A stretch of DNA of 64,000 nucleotides from Trichuris trichiura (lineage: Eukaryota; Nematoda; Enoplea; Trichinellida; Trichuridae), in NCBI GenBank assembly GCA_037903355.1, contig JBAJFE010000059.1, positions 434,001 to 498,000 on the forward strand, read 5' to 3'. This document shows, piece by piece, positions 1-11,344 of the stretch (its first letter is position 1; the number at the start of each line of letters is the position of its first letter). The translations under genes and the position numbers were made by a program. Under the pieces are notes generated by a model. It made no database searches. It worked only from the letters and a program-made list of their open reading frames with translations, and had not been told where the DNA came from.

Positions 1-2740
1 CTTTGCACATTCAACATAGTAGTCCGTGTGTCTTTCTTATGCAACAAAAACTAAGCGACGCAAGCAAACGCAACGAAACAGTCAAACTTACGCTTTCATC
101 CGAAGTCAAAGGTCCATAACACAGCTTGAATCTCCAGCAACGAACTTTGTCTCTAACTCATGCTATTGTTTGAAGAGCAGCGAACCCACTGAACAGTGTG
201 AACACAACTTGAACGGTTGAAAGTGAGCCAGCTAGTCAAGGGACGCTTTAGTTGTAAACCAAGCGCTTCCATTTCCACAAACCAGAAACATCAAAGGCAC
301 TTTTTGCCAAACCATATTATATTTTCATGAAAGCGGAATATCGTTACAACCATCTCTGCCACGAATTACAGAACAAAGTTGAAGGAAAAATGGCCAAAGC
401 TGATTACACTCACACACTTTCGCGATGGATAAAGCGCACTTCAGCCACTGCGGTTAAGAAATGGAAACTATTCATGCATTTCAACGTGAAGCTTTCACTG
501 CCCATGCAAGGTCAGCAGCAGTAAATTTCCAGTGTGCATCATTTTGCTCTCAGACTTCAACTTAAAAACTGGTGCAGGAAGGACTACCGCGGCGGAACCA
601 AATAACTGCTGTCAGAATTCCTTGACTGGCAGCCGACCGTTTTAAAATGACCTCTCAGACGAATCATAGGTGCAAGCACCACTTGTAATGAAGTAACTGA
701 TTGAAGTGCAGTTGGGTAAGATCGAACGATCTTCACATGGTCACTTGCAGTGCCCCGCAGAATACTTGTCCCACCTCCGGCTGATTCCTTTGGATACTCT
801 TGCAGACCACAGACAGTCCCATAGCGAACGATCGGTCAGCATACCATAAAAAAAAGGGTCCGGGAATAACAAAGCAAATAGAAACTACGACACAAGGGAT
901 ACGTTTTCATAAACTTACCGATCAGGAAATCAACTTTGGTGAAGCCTTTATGATGATTACGCATGTAGAACCGAATTTAGTTCAAACAGCTGTACAAACG
1001 ACACAGCTTGTCTAGTGAGCTAACTTTGACAGTTCTCCTGCTTATCCACAATTTGTTGTTCCAAGAAAACGCTGGATGCAACAATATGCCGCTCTCGTAA
1101 GAAGTACTCCGAGAAGGCACACGTGCTCGACTCAAAACCCCGAGCGCTACCAAGATAAACTTCACCGAGAACCATTGAGAACATGGAATACTTCTACAAA
1201 GATCCCACTGCTTACGCAAACTTCACAATGGCCAATTTCCAGCTTCTCTTGCATCCATTCTCGATACTCATACGCAGAATCTAACATACAACGCTAATGC
1301 CTGAATCAGTGCGAATTCCCAGGAAAACATAGCAATGTTACACTACGCTGGACAAGACAAACGATTTCAAAAACCCATTGACACTAATCGTGTGTTCAAA
1401 CATCGGCCAAGTAGAAATACAAATTTCCGCTGCATACTGCTATTTGCACACTGATAGAAACACATGATTCTTCGCCGTATGCTCCATAACTGTAGCAAAC
1501 TAAACAGTAGTTGAACATTGTCGCAAAAGTGCCTCAGGAGAACTTCCACGATGTTCTACACGGAGCAAAAGCACAAACGACGAACAGACTCCATCAAAAC
1601 ACAACAAGGTCGAGAAGAGCTACTTCCACTTCTGCTATTTAGCTTCTGTTTTAACCACACACCATCGTTCCTTCAGCCATATTTTGGCCATTTCGTTTAG
1701 TTGACTTTGCGGGAGTTGAGATACAGTAACAAGGAGGATCAATTTCTTGCGATGATTCGAAAAGGTCAAATTTCGCAAATTCCGTTTTTCTTCAACAGCA
1801 CTAAACGGGTCTACTCTGCACTTCAAGCAACTTTCGCAGTGGAACAGACGGACCTGCTCAAGTCGTGGCGTTTCAAGAAGGGGTGCACTTTCATCTCTGA
1901 TGGACATTGAAGTAGAGAGTTTGATACACCTGGGAACTTTGCCGCTCGCCTCACCATTGTTCCCATGGAGAGTAAAGGAGAACCTTCAATAGTACCGCAC
2001 ATGTTCAAGAGCACGCAATATACTCGACGAAATCAACAAACAGGACCTACAAGCGATGTTAAGAGGCGCTGCGGTCGACAAAACTTCAGAGAACAAAAGT
2101 CCATCGGTGATATAGTGGGAACAAACACAAATACAATTGCGAAAAGCGTACCTCTTGCATAGCCTCGCAAAGCATCGAACATGAATGGCTATTGCACGAA
2201 GATATGCCATTTCTGGCGGATATAACCAATGCTGGAAACCGTTCATTCTGAGCACTAAAGCTTGCGAATTCACCACAAGCAGCCTGAACATAAATAGTCC
2301 TTGTCATTCCGTTTCCACTGGTACAGATACTTGCTGAAAGCGCCAAATTGGCTTAACATCCATATTGCTTAATTCGATACACTTGGCAAAATCGCCTGAC
2401 AAGCGTTACAGACAGTGACAAACAGAAGAAAACTCTCTCTGCATTTGCTCGAAAACAACGTTGCAGAAGAAATAATGATTCCTTGAAGAACACTCGATAA
2501 GCTTGAAACCATAATGGCTCTGCACGTTGAAGACTGAAACAGTTGGACATGTGAAGAAACGGTACTCTCTTGAGCAGCATTGGCAGAAATAAACTACCGG
2601 CAACCAAAACAGGAAAGCTTTTGGAGGTTACGTTAGTATTCAAACGTCCACTTCATGCTCAAAAGAATTTCAAATACGTGTTCGCAGAATCTTACGAAAA
2701 TTCCATTCCTTTGTCAAATAGACGGCCAACAAAAACCGGT
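1..2740. other. No supportable gene; scattered coding-like fragments
   Basis: I see no intact gene. A plus-strand frame around 1700-2160 reads like decayed coding sequence: two open segments (about 1701-1907 and 1965-2159) are separated by in-frame stops near 1908. Given the decayed gene family just downstream, this may be its 5' part, but no second copy of this stretch could be aligned. No tRNA, transposon terminus or low-complexity array was recognised. Confidence 0.3.
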
Positions 2741-2751
2741 TTACATGACTC

Positions 2752-3320
2752 GACGTTATCAGCAATCCACTGGCTAGAGACATTGGCATAAGCAACACTA
2801 CTGAATGGTCAGTCGTTTCACTGGCATAGCTTGCTGAAACGACGGCATGCCGTAACAAAATATCACCTCATAGATGTCCTGCTTCTGTTTGAACCACTGG
2901 TAACCTCACGAACCCATGTTTTAACGCATACTTATCGCAGTTCTCATGGCATTCTGCAACAGTGAAGCATTCAGAAACTTTATGAGATAGCATACACTTT
3001 CATATACGTACCTGCAACAGAAACACGCTCTCCAAAAACTTGACGAAGTTGTAGAAAGCAAACTCAATGAAATTCAACCATCTGCAAAACGTAGCGCTGA
3101 ATGTATTCATTCACGAGTCGAATGAATCATAAAACAAGTGAAGGCTCCCAAGGGAGAACTAGAAGTTTGTTTCAGCGACTAGACGCAATTAATCATCATA
3201 AAAACATCGTTTCCTACGGAAGGTGAAAACTTGGAAAGGTTTGCTGTTTGTCCGCCATCTGACTTTCGTGAAGGCTCAACATACATTCAACGAGTTCGGG
3301 CACTTGCAGGGAGCAATTAG
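2752..3320 (+). pseudogene. Decayed copy 1 of a tandem gene family (3' part)
   Basis: Two coding remnants are recognised because they match a second copy about 6.06 kb downstream (8805-9387) at the protein level. The first, near 2752-2805, shares the pattern D-[VL]-I-S-N-P-L-A-x-D-I. The second, 3030-3320, is a 97-codon frame with two in-frame stops (TGA at 3123, TAG at 3180). It shares H-S-R, I-[IV]-K-x-V-K-x-P-K-G-E, F-S-D, E-N-L-E-x-F-A-[IV]-C and P-S-D-F blocks, and ends at an equivalent stop codon. Intronic sequence between the two blocks is also recognisably similar. The stops make this copy non-functional unless they are removed by splicing. I do not recognise the family; it has no motif I can name. 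Confidence 0.45.
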
Positions 3321-3449
3321 CTACCGTAATTTAATCGGCCTGATACGGTAGCCTCCAACATACGAACACTTCTGTGAACGTTTAACCACTCATCACGGAG
3401 CAGCATACGCCGACAAGATGACCGTATTGTTTTGCTTCTTTGTTAGACG

Positions 3450-3850
3450 ATGGAAGACAGTGAAATGGCTGAAACAAGCTGCATGGAGCTTCTCCTTCAG
3501 TGTCACAAGCCAGTGCGTCCGAGTATGTGAACGAAATTCTTTCGCTGCTCAAGAGCGTCCAGTAGACCAAAAATCGCCACTTTGTTTATATCTTTATACG
3601 TCCCGCGCGGCTGTTGAAGGATGCAACAGAGGCTGCTGAATCGATTACATCTTCGCTCACAACTGCACCCATAGCGTGATTTTAACCTCCTATTCGGTTA
3701 GAGAGAAGGTGCTTATTGGAACAGCAGACGCAAGCAGTAATGAAGCTCTTCAGCTACAATACGCCTGATTTTGCTTTGGTGAACTTATCCAACACTGACA
3801 TAATCTGCCATCTCCAATGGGCGGTCGCCAACGTGACATGTGTACCTGAC
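3450..3850 (+). pseudogene. Decayed start of a second family copy
   Basis: An ATG at 3450 opens a frame starting M-E-D-S-E-M-A-E-T, 130 bp after the stop of copy 1. The same arrangement is seen 126 bp after the stop of the 9112-9387 exon, where an ATG at 9513 gives M-E-S-C-E-V-A-D-T. The matching start and spacing indicate compact head-to-tail genes. Reading continues in protein-like fashion to about 3850, but only by changing frame and passing stops (for example a TAG near 3563 and a TGA and TAA near 3678-3684). I therefore read it as a frameshifted pseudogene. Product unknown. Confidence 0.35.
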
Positions 3851-3925
3851 TGACCAGCAAAACCATTGGTCAGATAGTTGCATGACCTGATTTAATTAAG
3901 TATTGTCCAATCCAGTGCTGGACGA

Positions 3926-4482
3926 ATGGTCAGCTTGAACCAGCACGTCTACTGCCGCCTTCACCTGCTAGCCTACCAGTTTTTAATCGTTGGCATCCAC
4001 TGCTCAGAATTTGGCCGCACATACTGGAAGAGCACATATGCCAGGAGGACGTCTGGTAAAGAGCGACTTGCCGACTGGCATGCATACGGGCAGCAATCAG
4101 AAATTAGCAGAGCCTTCCAAGGAACATCTTTCGTGCAGTTCAACTTTACCTTCAGTTCTGTACAAAGAGCATTCAAACCAGACGCGTCGACGACAACGTG
4201 TTCAACGACTTGGCCAACCTTTCATTTCTCTCCGCAAAACACTCTTTCTGTGAAACAGACGTAAAAACATTCAGTCGTTTCATCAGTGGGCAGTTAATGA
4301 AGCACACGAGTCGATTTCAGCAAAGATCACCTCCACGGTCAGCTAACGGCGTGCACGATCACGCCCGGGCGATTAACAGAAGCAACATTATTCAAGAAAC
4401 ACTTCAGCTTTCTTATCTTTCAGACAGTCTTTTGCGTGATAAGGTTGCTATGATAAACGGTTTCAGCATCCATTTTCATTAG
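3926..4482 (+). other. Overlapping coding-like frames, unresolved
   Basis: Three plus-strand frames are open across parts of 3926-4482 (to 4264, 4253 and 4482). At least two have protein-like composition, and which one, if any, was ever translated cannot be decided from the sequence. It lies within the decayed tandem family and may be a frameshifted middle exon. No domain recognised. Confidence 0.15.
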
Positions 4483-4733
4483 ACCTGTTGCAAACAGCGC
4501 ACGGAACAAAGCATCCAATTTCTTTGCAGTTGCGTCATTGCGTTCCGCTATGACATAAATGCACGACGGTGCCTCGCTTAGTCGTCCTTTGAAGTATATT
4601 ATCAGCTGAAGATAACAGCGAATGGCAGAGAATTACTTTTGAGTACGCAGATCGCGGCAACGCACTGATGCATTGAAATAGCCAGAAACTATACGAGACA
4701 CGAGCCATTAGTGTATACTTACCGTAAGGAACA

Positions 4734-4913
4734 TTACTTCCATTCAGCTTTTTGAATAACATGGGTATTCAACTTCGCGCGATTTGAATCTTCATTGAAT
4801 ATCGAAACTTCGACTCTTTCGTCACAGTATGCACAGGATATCACAAAGGGAATACCAATGTGTGCAACGGCTGCCATAGCAGCCAATAGCTGCACCTTGT
4901 CGAGAAAAGCTTC
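4734..4913 (-). other. Coding-like open frame, unknown
   Basis: A 59-codon minus-strand frame bounded by stops (TGA at 4916-4914, TAA at 4736-4734) has a convincing protein-like composition. It has an alanine-rich hydrophobic stretch followed by a C-x-x-C motif and an acidic/basic tail. It lacks an N-terminal ATG, so it would have to be an internal or last exon; a possible acceptor (GCTGAG) lies at its 5' edge. No homology recognised. It may equally be a relic on the opposite strand of the decayed gene cluster. Confidence 0.2.
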
Positions 4914-5422
4914 TCAGCTTAAGCATAGACACAAGTCCTTCATCAATCAAAGCTTTCCTGTGATCATAATGCAGACTGGCTTTCTTCCTATCAGGCATAG
5001 ACCATATGGAGGCGTGAGTCACTTCTTTGCGGACGTAAAGTATTATTGCGTTGGAAATTCGACTGCGCGACGATGTTCTGCGCATCAGCAAAGTGTTCTG
5101 ATGCTGCGATCACGATAGTGAGGAAGACAATCGCGGTCGAAAGCCATTGGGTGTCGTCATGACGTACTACAGCAGTGCTTAACTGTGCTCAAATGCGTTG
5201 AACAATACGTATGCCATGCGCAGACCCCTATTACCAGCTTTTCTTTCTTCCTACACGCATTTCTTCATTGCCAGCCGCCAAAGCTGTCCATTTCTTCGGT
5301 GAGTCTCCAACAGTCAAATAGCACAGAAGACTGGACTTGCTTTAACAAAGACTCCTTGAACGCAGGCAAAGTCGTTGAAGACAACCGTTTAAGCACAGAG
5401 CGTGTTCGTGACGGCGGTGGAG

Positions 5423-5430
5423 TATATAAA
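5423..5430 (+). promoter_or_regulatory. TATA box
   Basis: TATATAAA preceded by GAG, 83 bp upstream of an ACCATGG translation-start context at 5511. The layout resembles the clearer promoter at 38433. Supports a former or present gene start here. Confidence 0.4.
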
Positions 5431-5504
5431 TGGGAACAACAGTACGCCTGTTCCAGAAAGTGCCTTTGTATCAGGTCCTCTGCGTCTGTTACCCACGAGT
5501 AGTC

Positions 5505-5769
5505 CGCTTACCATGGGCAATGTGGTAGAGCCAAGGACGTGACCGCCCACTGGCCGCTAGATGTGATCCAGGAACTAGAGACTTCAACATACTGGCAGTA
5601 TTATAAGCCGATAAAAAAGCGACGTCTTGATTTCCTTTTACGCACACGCAATAACAGAAGTCGCCAAGAATCCACTGTTTTCGCTGTAAAGTGCGCCAAT
5701 GCATTGGATGGCTTCTTAGGTGCGCATCGTGCAGATTATTACACCATTAGAAATGATGTCGGAAGCTGA
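5505..5769 (+). pseudogene. Unknown gene or frameshifted pseudogene behind a TATA promoter
   Basis: A frame of about 87 sense codons (5505-5766, stop TGA at 5767) has coding-like composition, with a basic K-K-R-R segment and many aromatic residues, but contains no methionine. The only well-placed start is the Kozak-like ACCATGG at 5511 (ATG 5513). It is in another frame and stops after nine codons, so either an indel between 5513 and 5539 broke the gene or a splice joins the two. An acceptor-like TTTTATTTTCAG ends at 5789 and is followed by another open stretch to about 5875. The long frame therefore might be spliced near 5718 instead of ending at 5769. Product unknown. Confidence 0.3.
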
Positions 5770-5875
5770 TTAAGTTTTATTTTCAGCACTCACATCAAGT
5801 GCAAGACATCGGAATCTTCGTGTAAATGAATCAGCACTCCGTTCAGCTTACAAAAGTCATCCCATTTGAAATATA

Positions 5876-8340
5876 CGCTTCAGACGTGCAAGAGTCTTCA
5901 TTGATGATGCAGAACGTAAGCCCACATTGCTCAGCGGAGCACCATTTTCATACGAAACATATTTGGTGAACATTTAACATTTAAAATATGCTCAGTGAAT
6001 CTCTGGCACTGCTTGTATTCACAGAAACCGTGTAATAGGTAAGCAGCTATTCACTTTTTCTTTTTTCTTATTGAGTCAAAATTGGTCATCGTTCGAAACT
6101 ACAAGTTCAATGTCGTAACCACAGCATTGTCGAAACTGTTCCACAAAGGAAGGCACAAAGAATTCTCCGTTGACTTCGTATGTGTTAGAGTTGTGTGGGA
6201 GGACAACAACATTCGACGAATATGTTTTCAGAGCACACTTCACTGTTTTCCAAAGAAGGAATATTTCACTTTGCATCCATTGACACGCAGAACCAGCACT
6301 GCAAAAGGGGTGGATGATACTCATGTGAAGTGAGTAGCCGCCTTCTCTCATTAGCGTTTGGCAGTGTTTGGGATGCACCAGTTATGTAGCAGCAGAACGT
6401 ATAAATAACAGAGCCCACATTTGTCTCCCACTCGTAACGTCTATGTAAGTTCTGAAGAATTCGGTCTCCGCTGCACATGTTGGCTTCTTCGTAGAAGCCT
6501 TAATGTTGTGTTCAGTGTTCAACAGTGACGTCCTCAAAATGCTAGAGGCACTGATGAGTGCGTGGATCAGTACTAGTAGCCTGTGAGATAACCTCGATAA
6601 GGCACCGAAAAAGACACCGATGAACAGTGCACAAGCTTACCAACAAGGGAAGAACAAACCTGAACAGACATTTTTCACGGACATGAAAGCAACAGAGAAG
6701 GAGGGTTAGTCAAGAATGCCTGTAGTTCTCCACAATTGGGAATGCTCAGCCATGTCAGTTCACAAACTGGGTGGTTGTTCAAAGCCAATTAGCTGGCCGG
6801 TCAACGCGCACATTCTTCCACGAACCAACCGGAATTGGAAGTTTTCTTCAACGCAGATAATGGAGTGAGTTCTTTGGACTAGCGGAAATATGCAAGAGCG
6901 GCAGGCGCTTCTGTGGTTGCGCCGGCGAAATTTCAGTTGCCTGACCTGAGTTCTCCCGTATGGTAGCAGTTAACGGAAGGCAGAAGTCAATTGCAAGTCA
7001 CACTGTCATAGCTTCACCTTTCGTCGGCCTTTCACAGGTAATGCGACTTTTCGATACCAGAATGTATGGCGGGATTTCATCTGGTAGCGGAAACGCGTCA
7101 GTCGCAGTAGTCGTAGGTATAACAAGAATATCAATGCGGAGTCAGTATCTTTCACCATAGGCACTCTCACTTGAGTGCACGCAGCACCTCACATGACTGG
7201 GCTGCTGCCAGCATACTGTTACCAGTCCGCTGGCGCCCATGCTGAGTAATTGCATTACGGGTTTTTAAAGTGGGCACGCTGCCTCTATACCACAGACACA
7301 ACTGCTTCGCTTTCATTTGCTGTTCTTCTTCATAGCTGACTTAGTTTATTGCTGTTTTGTGCTTTATTTGTTCCGTCGCTGAGTTCCATTTTTCACACCT
7401 GCTTCTCTCTTCATCAGTTATTCTTTCAGCGCACACATTGGACATAAGCCATCCTGCCAGGTAAAGCTATCAGCTTCTGCCATTCTAACTTCGAAAGCTA
7501 CGGTTTGGTTTTCTGAAAATCCAAACAGCACCTTGGCTTTCCAGTGCGCTTTGAAGTGACGCGTAGAGTAGTCAAGATACGTGTTCGCCTTTCACGGCTC
7601 AGGAAATGGAAACAAATCACGACTTGGAAGTCAGCAGGAGGACAGCGTCAATCGAGATTGACGGCGAATAGTAATAGTAGTATACCTCTGAGCAGCACCA
7701 TTACTTCAGATTTTAGCATTATAGTCACCGTTTCAAGAGGTGTTCACCGCAACTTCATAGACCGACCTGCGTTGACTGCATAGGATTGAAAGACGGCAGC
7801 AAACCAGACACGTGCACAGCGCTCTGCTCTGTCCATAGTAAGTACGGTTGTTTTGTTCAACAGATGAACATTAACACATCCAAATGGGCGACCGCTCACA
7901 AATGTTCAACTAAGCATCAATGGGAAAAATTACCCTGTGCAGTAGCGCCGGAAGGGACGTTAACCAAACGTTGTTTACCATTGTGGACCATCATATGACC
8001 GCCATGAGACGGAACTTCACTATGACGTGTGCTCATGAGCCACATGTGACCATCATGTGATCATAACTGCTCAGTACTCGAGCGAGGTCAAATGGAGGTC
8101 ACGAGGAAAGCTTACCTTCGCTTCGTGGAGTGAAATGTTGTAGGCTGTAGCGCATCAACTTGATTAAACAACGTAAATAGTTGAAGTCTCAGTTGGATTG
8201 CGTAAATGTTTCCAGGCAGAGAGGAGCGCTGAACATTCGCTCACTTGAAACAACCTTTGAGCTTTCAGTGTTTCCACAAAACACTTCATAGCTTCTCCTT
8301 CAGATTTTCCGAATAGCAAGTATGCTGGTAGTAACATTTG
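5876..8340. other. No supportable gene
   Basis: Only short open frames (the longest here are 79-100 codons) with no recognisable product, signal peptide or repeat. By position this is the middle of the roughly 6-kb tandem unit that repeats the 3320-3450 junction at 9387-9513, so it may hold degraded exons that I cannot identify. Confidence 0.3.
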
Positions 8341-8384
8341 TAGAAGTTGTTTCTCGGTAAAAGCGAGCTCTGAACACTATGGAC

Positions 8385-9387
8385 GATTCATTTCGCAAAA
8401 GAATCAGAGATATAGCGTCGAGTATAAGCTTCTGCTTCCGAGATTTCAGCATCTCAAAACTGCTTCAATGTCTTGTAAGCACTGTGTGATCAATCAACCA
8501 ACAATGCAGAAATGGAAACAACACATGAGTGTTAGTTTCTATTGGTCCATAGACTCTGCTGGCCGACTTCAGCAGTGCGGTGAAATTAAAAATGACCACA
8601 GACAGTATATGCTTTCCTCGCTGCGATTAAATTGAACAGATGTAAAGACAATGCGGTCAGTCGAATAAATGGTTTTCCACAAACCAACAATGGCGAAAAG
8701 ACTAAGGTGGAACCCGCACAGACGCTACCAGAAACACTAACATTCTATTCGTGCAGAAAAGAGCAAATGGTTTCCTCAAAGTGTTCATGATTAGACGACC
8801 TTATCAGCAATCCACTGGCAGCAGACATATCTGCAAACATCAGCCAGCACCTGCCAGTTAATCGGTGCAGCTGCATAGCTTGCTGAAAGGACGGCTTGTT
8901 TTATAAGTGATCATCTCATGTATGCAGTGTTCGCTTTTGAGCAACTGATTACTTCATGAACTGATGTCTTAAAAATTGCTGTTAACTTGTCACAGTCGTC
9001 ATATCGTAAACGGCGGCATCCTACAACAGTAAACTATTCAGAAACTGTTTGAGAAAGTATTTTCCTTCATATACGTACGTGCAATGGAGGCATACTTTTT
9101 GGTGACTTCAGAACGTTGCAGAATGCACAGCGGCGGGCATCCAAGCAGCTACGTGACGCTCCGGTGAATATATCCATTCACGATTGCAAGGAATCGTGAA
9201 AACAGTGAAAGGTCCCAAAGGAGAATACGACGTGTTTTTCAGCGACTGGGCGCCATTGGTCGTCATGAAAACCTTCTCTCTTAGAGGAAAAGAAAACTTG
9301 GAATGTTTTGCCATTTGTCTGCCGTCTGACTTTCTTGGAAGCCCAATAAACATTCGACAAGTTCAGGCATTTGCAGGGAGCATTTAG
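8385..9387 (+). pseudogene. Decayed family copy (3' gene with conserved last exon)
   Basis: The exon at 8385-8473 encodes an R-Y-S-V-[ED]-Y-x-L-L-L-P block that recurs at 9586. Here the part before the block is one base out of frame relative to the later copy. A donor-like GTAAGC follows in phase 1, at the site where the other copy has GTACAT. The second remnant (about 8805) matches the D-x-I-S-N-P-L-A block of copy 1. The last exon, 9112-9387, has one in-frame TGA at 9154 and is then open for 76 codons, with blocks K-G-P-K-G-E, F-F-S-D-W, E-N-L-E-C-F-A and P-S-D-F-L-G. This copy is less damaged than 3030-3320. Function unknown. Confidence 0.45.
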
Positions 9388-9512
9388 CCACCGTAATTTA
9401 ATCGCCGTGAGATACTAATGTCTTGCTTAGGAACGGTTCTGTGAAAGTTTAACAACTCCTTCGGGAGCACCATACGCTGATAAGATGACCACGTTAGTTA
9501 ACTTCTTTAGGA

Positions 9513-9651
9513 ATGGAAAGTTGTGAGGTGGCCGACACAGGCTGAATGCAAACTCAGGTCGATTCGTTTCTTGAAATGGATCGCAGGTATAGCGTCGACT
9601 ATAATCTTCTTCTTCCATGGTATGAGCAAGTGAAAAATAGTTCGACGTCAC
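9513..9651 (+). pseudogene. First exon of a further family copy
   Basis: ATG at 9513 starts M-E-S-C-E-V-A-D-T-G, parallel to the start at 3450. It hits TGA at 9543, where the other copy has TGC, and then resumes in the same frame with ATG at 9546 and the conserved R-Y-S-V-D-Y-N-L-L-L-P block. The exon ends in phase 1 before GTACAT. Downstream, 9988-10036 resembles 8489-8531, so the similarity continues past an insertion of about 310 bp. The single stop makes a functional product doubtful unless translation starts at 9546. Confidence 0.4.
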
Positions 9652-9679
9652 GTACATAGTGTAATATCTGATCAACGTT

Positions 9680-9985
9680 CCATGCTTCATTAGAAAAGAA
9701 TGTATTCGATGTCCTGATCAATACACGACAAAGCGAATTGTGAAGGAGTGGGAGAGAGAGACGCAACAGGGCATCACAAGCGCAGTACTCACACTGACTG
9801 CCACCGGCAGCAATGACCGCTTTATATACCCTTTCTCTGAGTAAATACCTCGGGTCATTGCATAATTGCGTGTTTGCCACGTGCTTCCCTGATTGCCGAA
9901 GTAAAATGATTGGTCAGTTTGGCCACGGCTAACCTCGTTGACCTTCCTCGTGACTGCCGCGGTCACATGAGCACTTGTTTATTAC
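9680..9985. other. Insertion relative to the neighbouring family copy; TATA-like motif on the minus strand
   Basis: This stretch is absent from the equivalent position of the 8.4-kb copy, where the two flanks are about 20 bp apart. It contains TATATAAA on the minus strand (9821-9828) and a 93-codon minus-strand frame across the motif. Repeated TGATCAA-like words occur near both edges, but I could not define inverted termini or a clean target duplication, so it is not called a transposon. Confidence 0.25.
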
Positions 9986-10036
9986 ACATAGATTATGATT
10001 AATCAATCGGCAATGCGGAAATAGAAAAAGCACACG

Positions 10037-10571
10037 AGTGATATCGTTGCTTAATGAGCGCTGTTATATGGTTGCTCTTTTGATTTCAGGAATGCTGGTT
10101 TGATAATACTAATCAATCACTATCTCAGAAAATGCTGTTGCTAGTTCTATGAGACTTTCGGCTTTCAGTACGCGTTTCAAGTTTTCGTTCTTACTAGGGA
10201 TTGCTTAAACACCATTGGTTGATCTCTCCAGTTTCAGAGGATGAAAACTCCTCGTGAAACTTTGTTGAAAGTTCCGTGAATAAGAATTTCGCATGAAGTT
10301 TCAATAATTGAGTCGTTAAGAAACTGTGTATATACGTTATGCATTTTGGTATTGCTACATTTACCATTATGTTTTGCTGCCAGAGAGGCTAAAATTCAAT
10401 GTTACGTGGCGTTCATGTCAGCGCCAAGAAAAGTCTTCTCGTTGCAGTTATTTATTTGTAGAAAAATTCGAAGAACCATTGCATCCAACTTAATTCCCAA
10501 GAAGAAAGTTCGGGTGGAACCCAGGTTGTTGCAGTCGTCTTTCGGAGCATCTTTTTAAATTCTTTATGAAA
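10037..10571. other. Intergenic
   Basis: No gene recognised. The last part is the 3' flank of the minus-strand gene ending at 10572; a CATAAA (10561-10566 on the minus strand) immediately after the stop is a possible variant poly(A) signal. Confidence 0.4.
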
Positions 10572-11282
10572 TCACAGATATTCTTCGTCCAAATCGAAAT
10601 TAGTTTCAAATTTTGGCTCAATGAACCCTCCTTCACGCGAGCTCTCAATGCGGCGGGAAGCTTCGGTACGCTGCGCCTGTTCAATGCTTCTGTCTGCAGC
10701 TAGTAATGGACCAGAATTCTCTGAATTTCCAACAGCGGCGACCTTCGTATTTGAACGGTCAGACTCTGGTAAGCTGGCTTGCTTTTGCTCGTTGCTGACA
10801 GCAGTACGTCCTAACATGGATTGTCTGTTTCGGTAGGCTTGAGTTCGGGCAAAAGCTCGCGCGTAAGCAGGAATTAGATGTGAGTCTTGCAGACTTACGC
10901 TCACACTTTTTGCTTGATCGTTGGCAGAAACTAAACCACCTGAAGACTTTTGAACTACTTGAGGTGCAGCTTGAAGTCTTTTCTTGTAGGAACTGCATTC
11001 CGCAACTGGTCTAGCGTAGCGCGGAAGTTCTGCATTGCCTAACTGACCGCTACTTAGCTGCACCTTGGAACTGGCGCCGTCTGCACTTCCTATTAAGCTG
11101 TAACGAAATATTTAGTAATGGATCACAGCCTTTTCACAATAATGCTTTGTGCATCCAAAACTAATTTTTTTTTACTGGAGTAGGAAGACACTTGAAGCAA
11201 CGTACCTTTCAGGTTTCTGTTGAAATGCGCCGGTGAAGCAGTGAACTGTGGCGACTAAAACCGCAAGATAAATGTGTCTCAT
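10572..11282 (-). CDS. Secreted Ser/Arg/Ala-rich protein of unknown function, two exons
   Basis: CDS is join(10572..11097, 11206..11282) on the minus strand, 603 bp, 200 residues. Exon 1 encodes a typical signal peptide (basic M-R-H, hydrophobic core I-Y-L-A-V-L-V-A, then C-F-T-G-A) and ends in phase 2 at GAAAG/GTACGT. The 108-bp intron ends TTACAG, and exon 2 continues in frame to a TAA. The mature part is hydrophilic, rich in Ser, Ala, Gln and Arg, with an acidic end (F-D-L-D-E-E-Y-L); it has one Cys and no recognised domain. A TATA box lies 38 bp upstream of the ATG, with an AP-1-like TGAGTCA just beyond. The spliced frame, promoter and signal peptide make this a convincing gene, probably a lineage-specific secreted protein. 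Exact acceptor and product are inferred. Confidence 0.7.
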
Positions 11283-11319
11283 GCCTGCAGCAATGCTTGA
11301 CAGAGGTCCATGCCTAGTC

Positions 11320-11326
11320 TTTTATA
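11320..11326 (-). promoter_or_regulatory. TATA box with upstream AP-1-like site
   Basis: TATAAAA on the minus strand, 38 bp before the ATG at 11282, implying a very short 5' leader. TGAGTCA (11338-11344), a palindromic AP-1 consensus, lies 12 bp further upstream. Confidence 0.55.
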
Positions 11327-11344
11327 ACCTTGAGCAGTGAGTCA

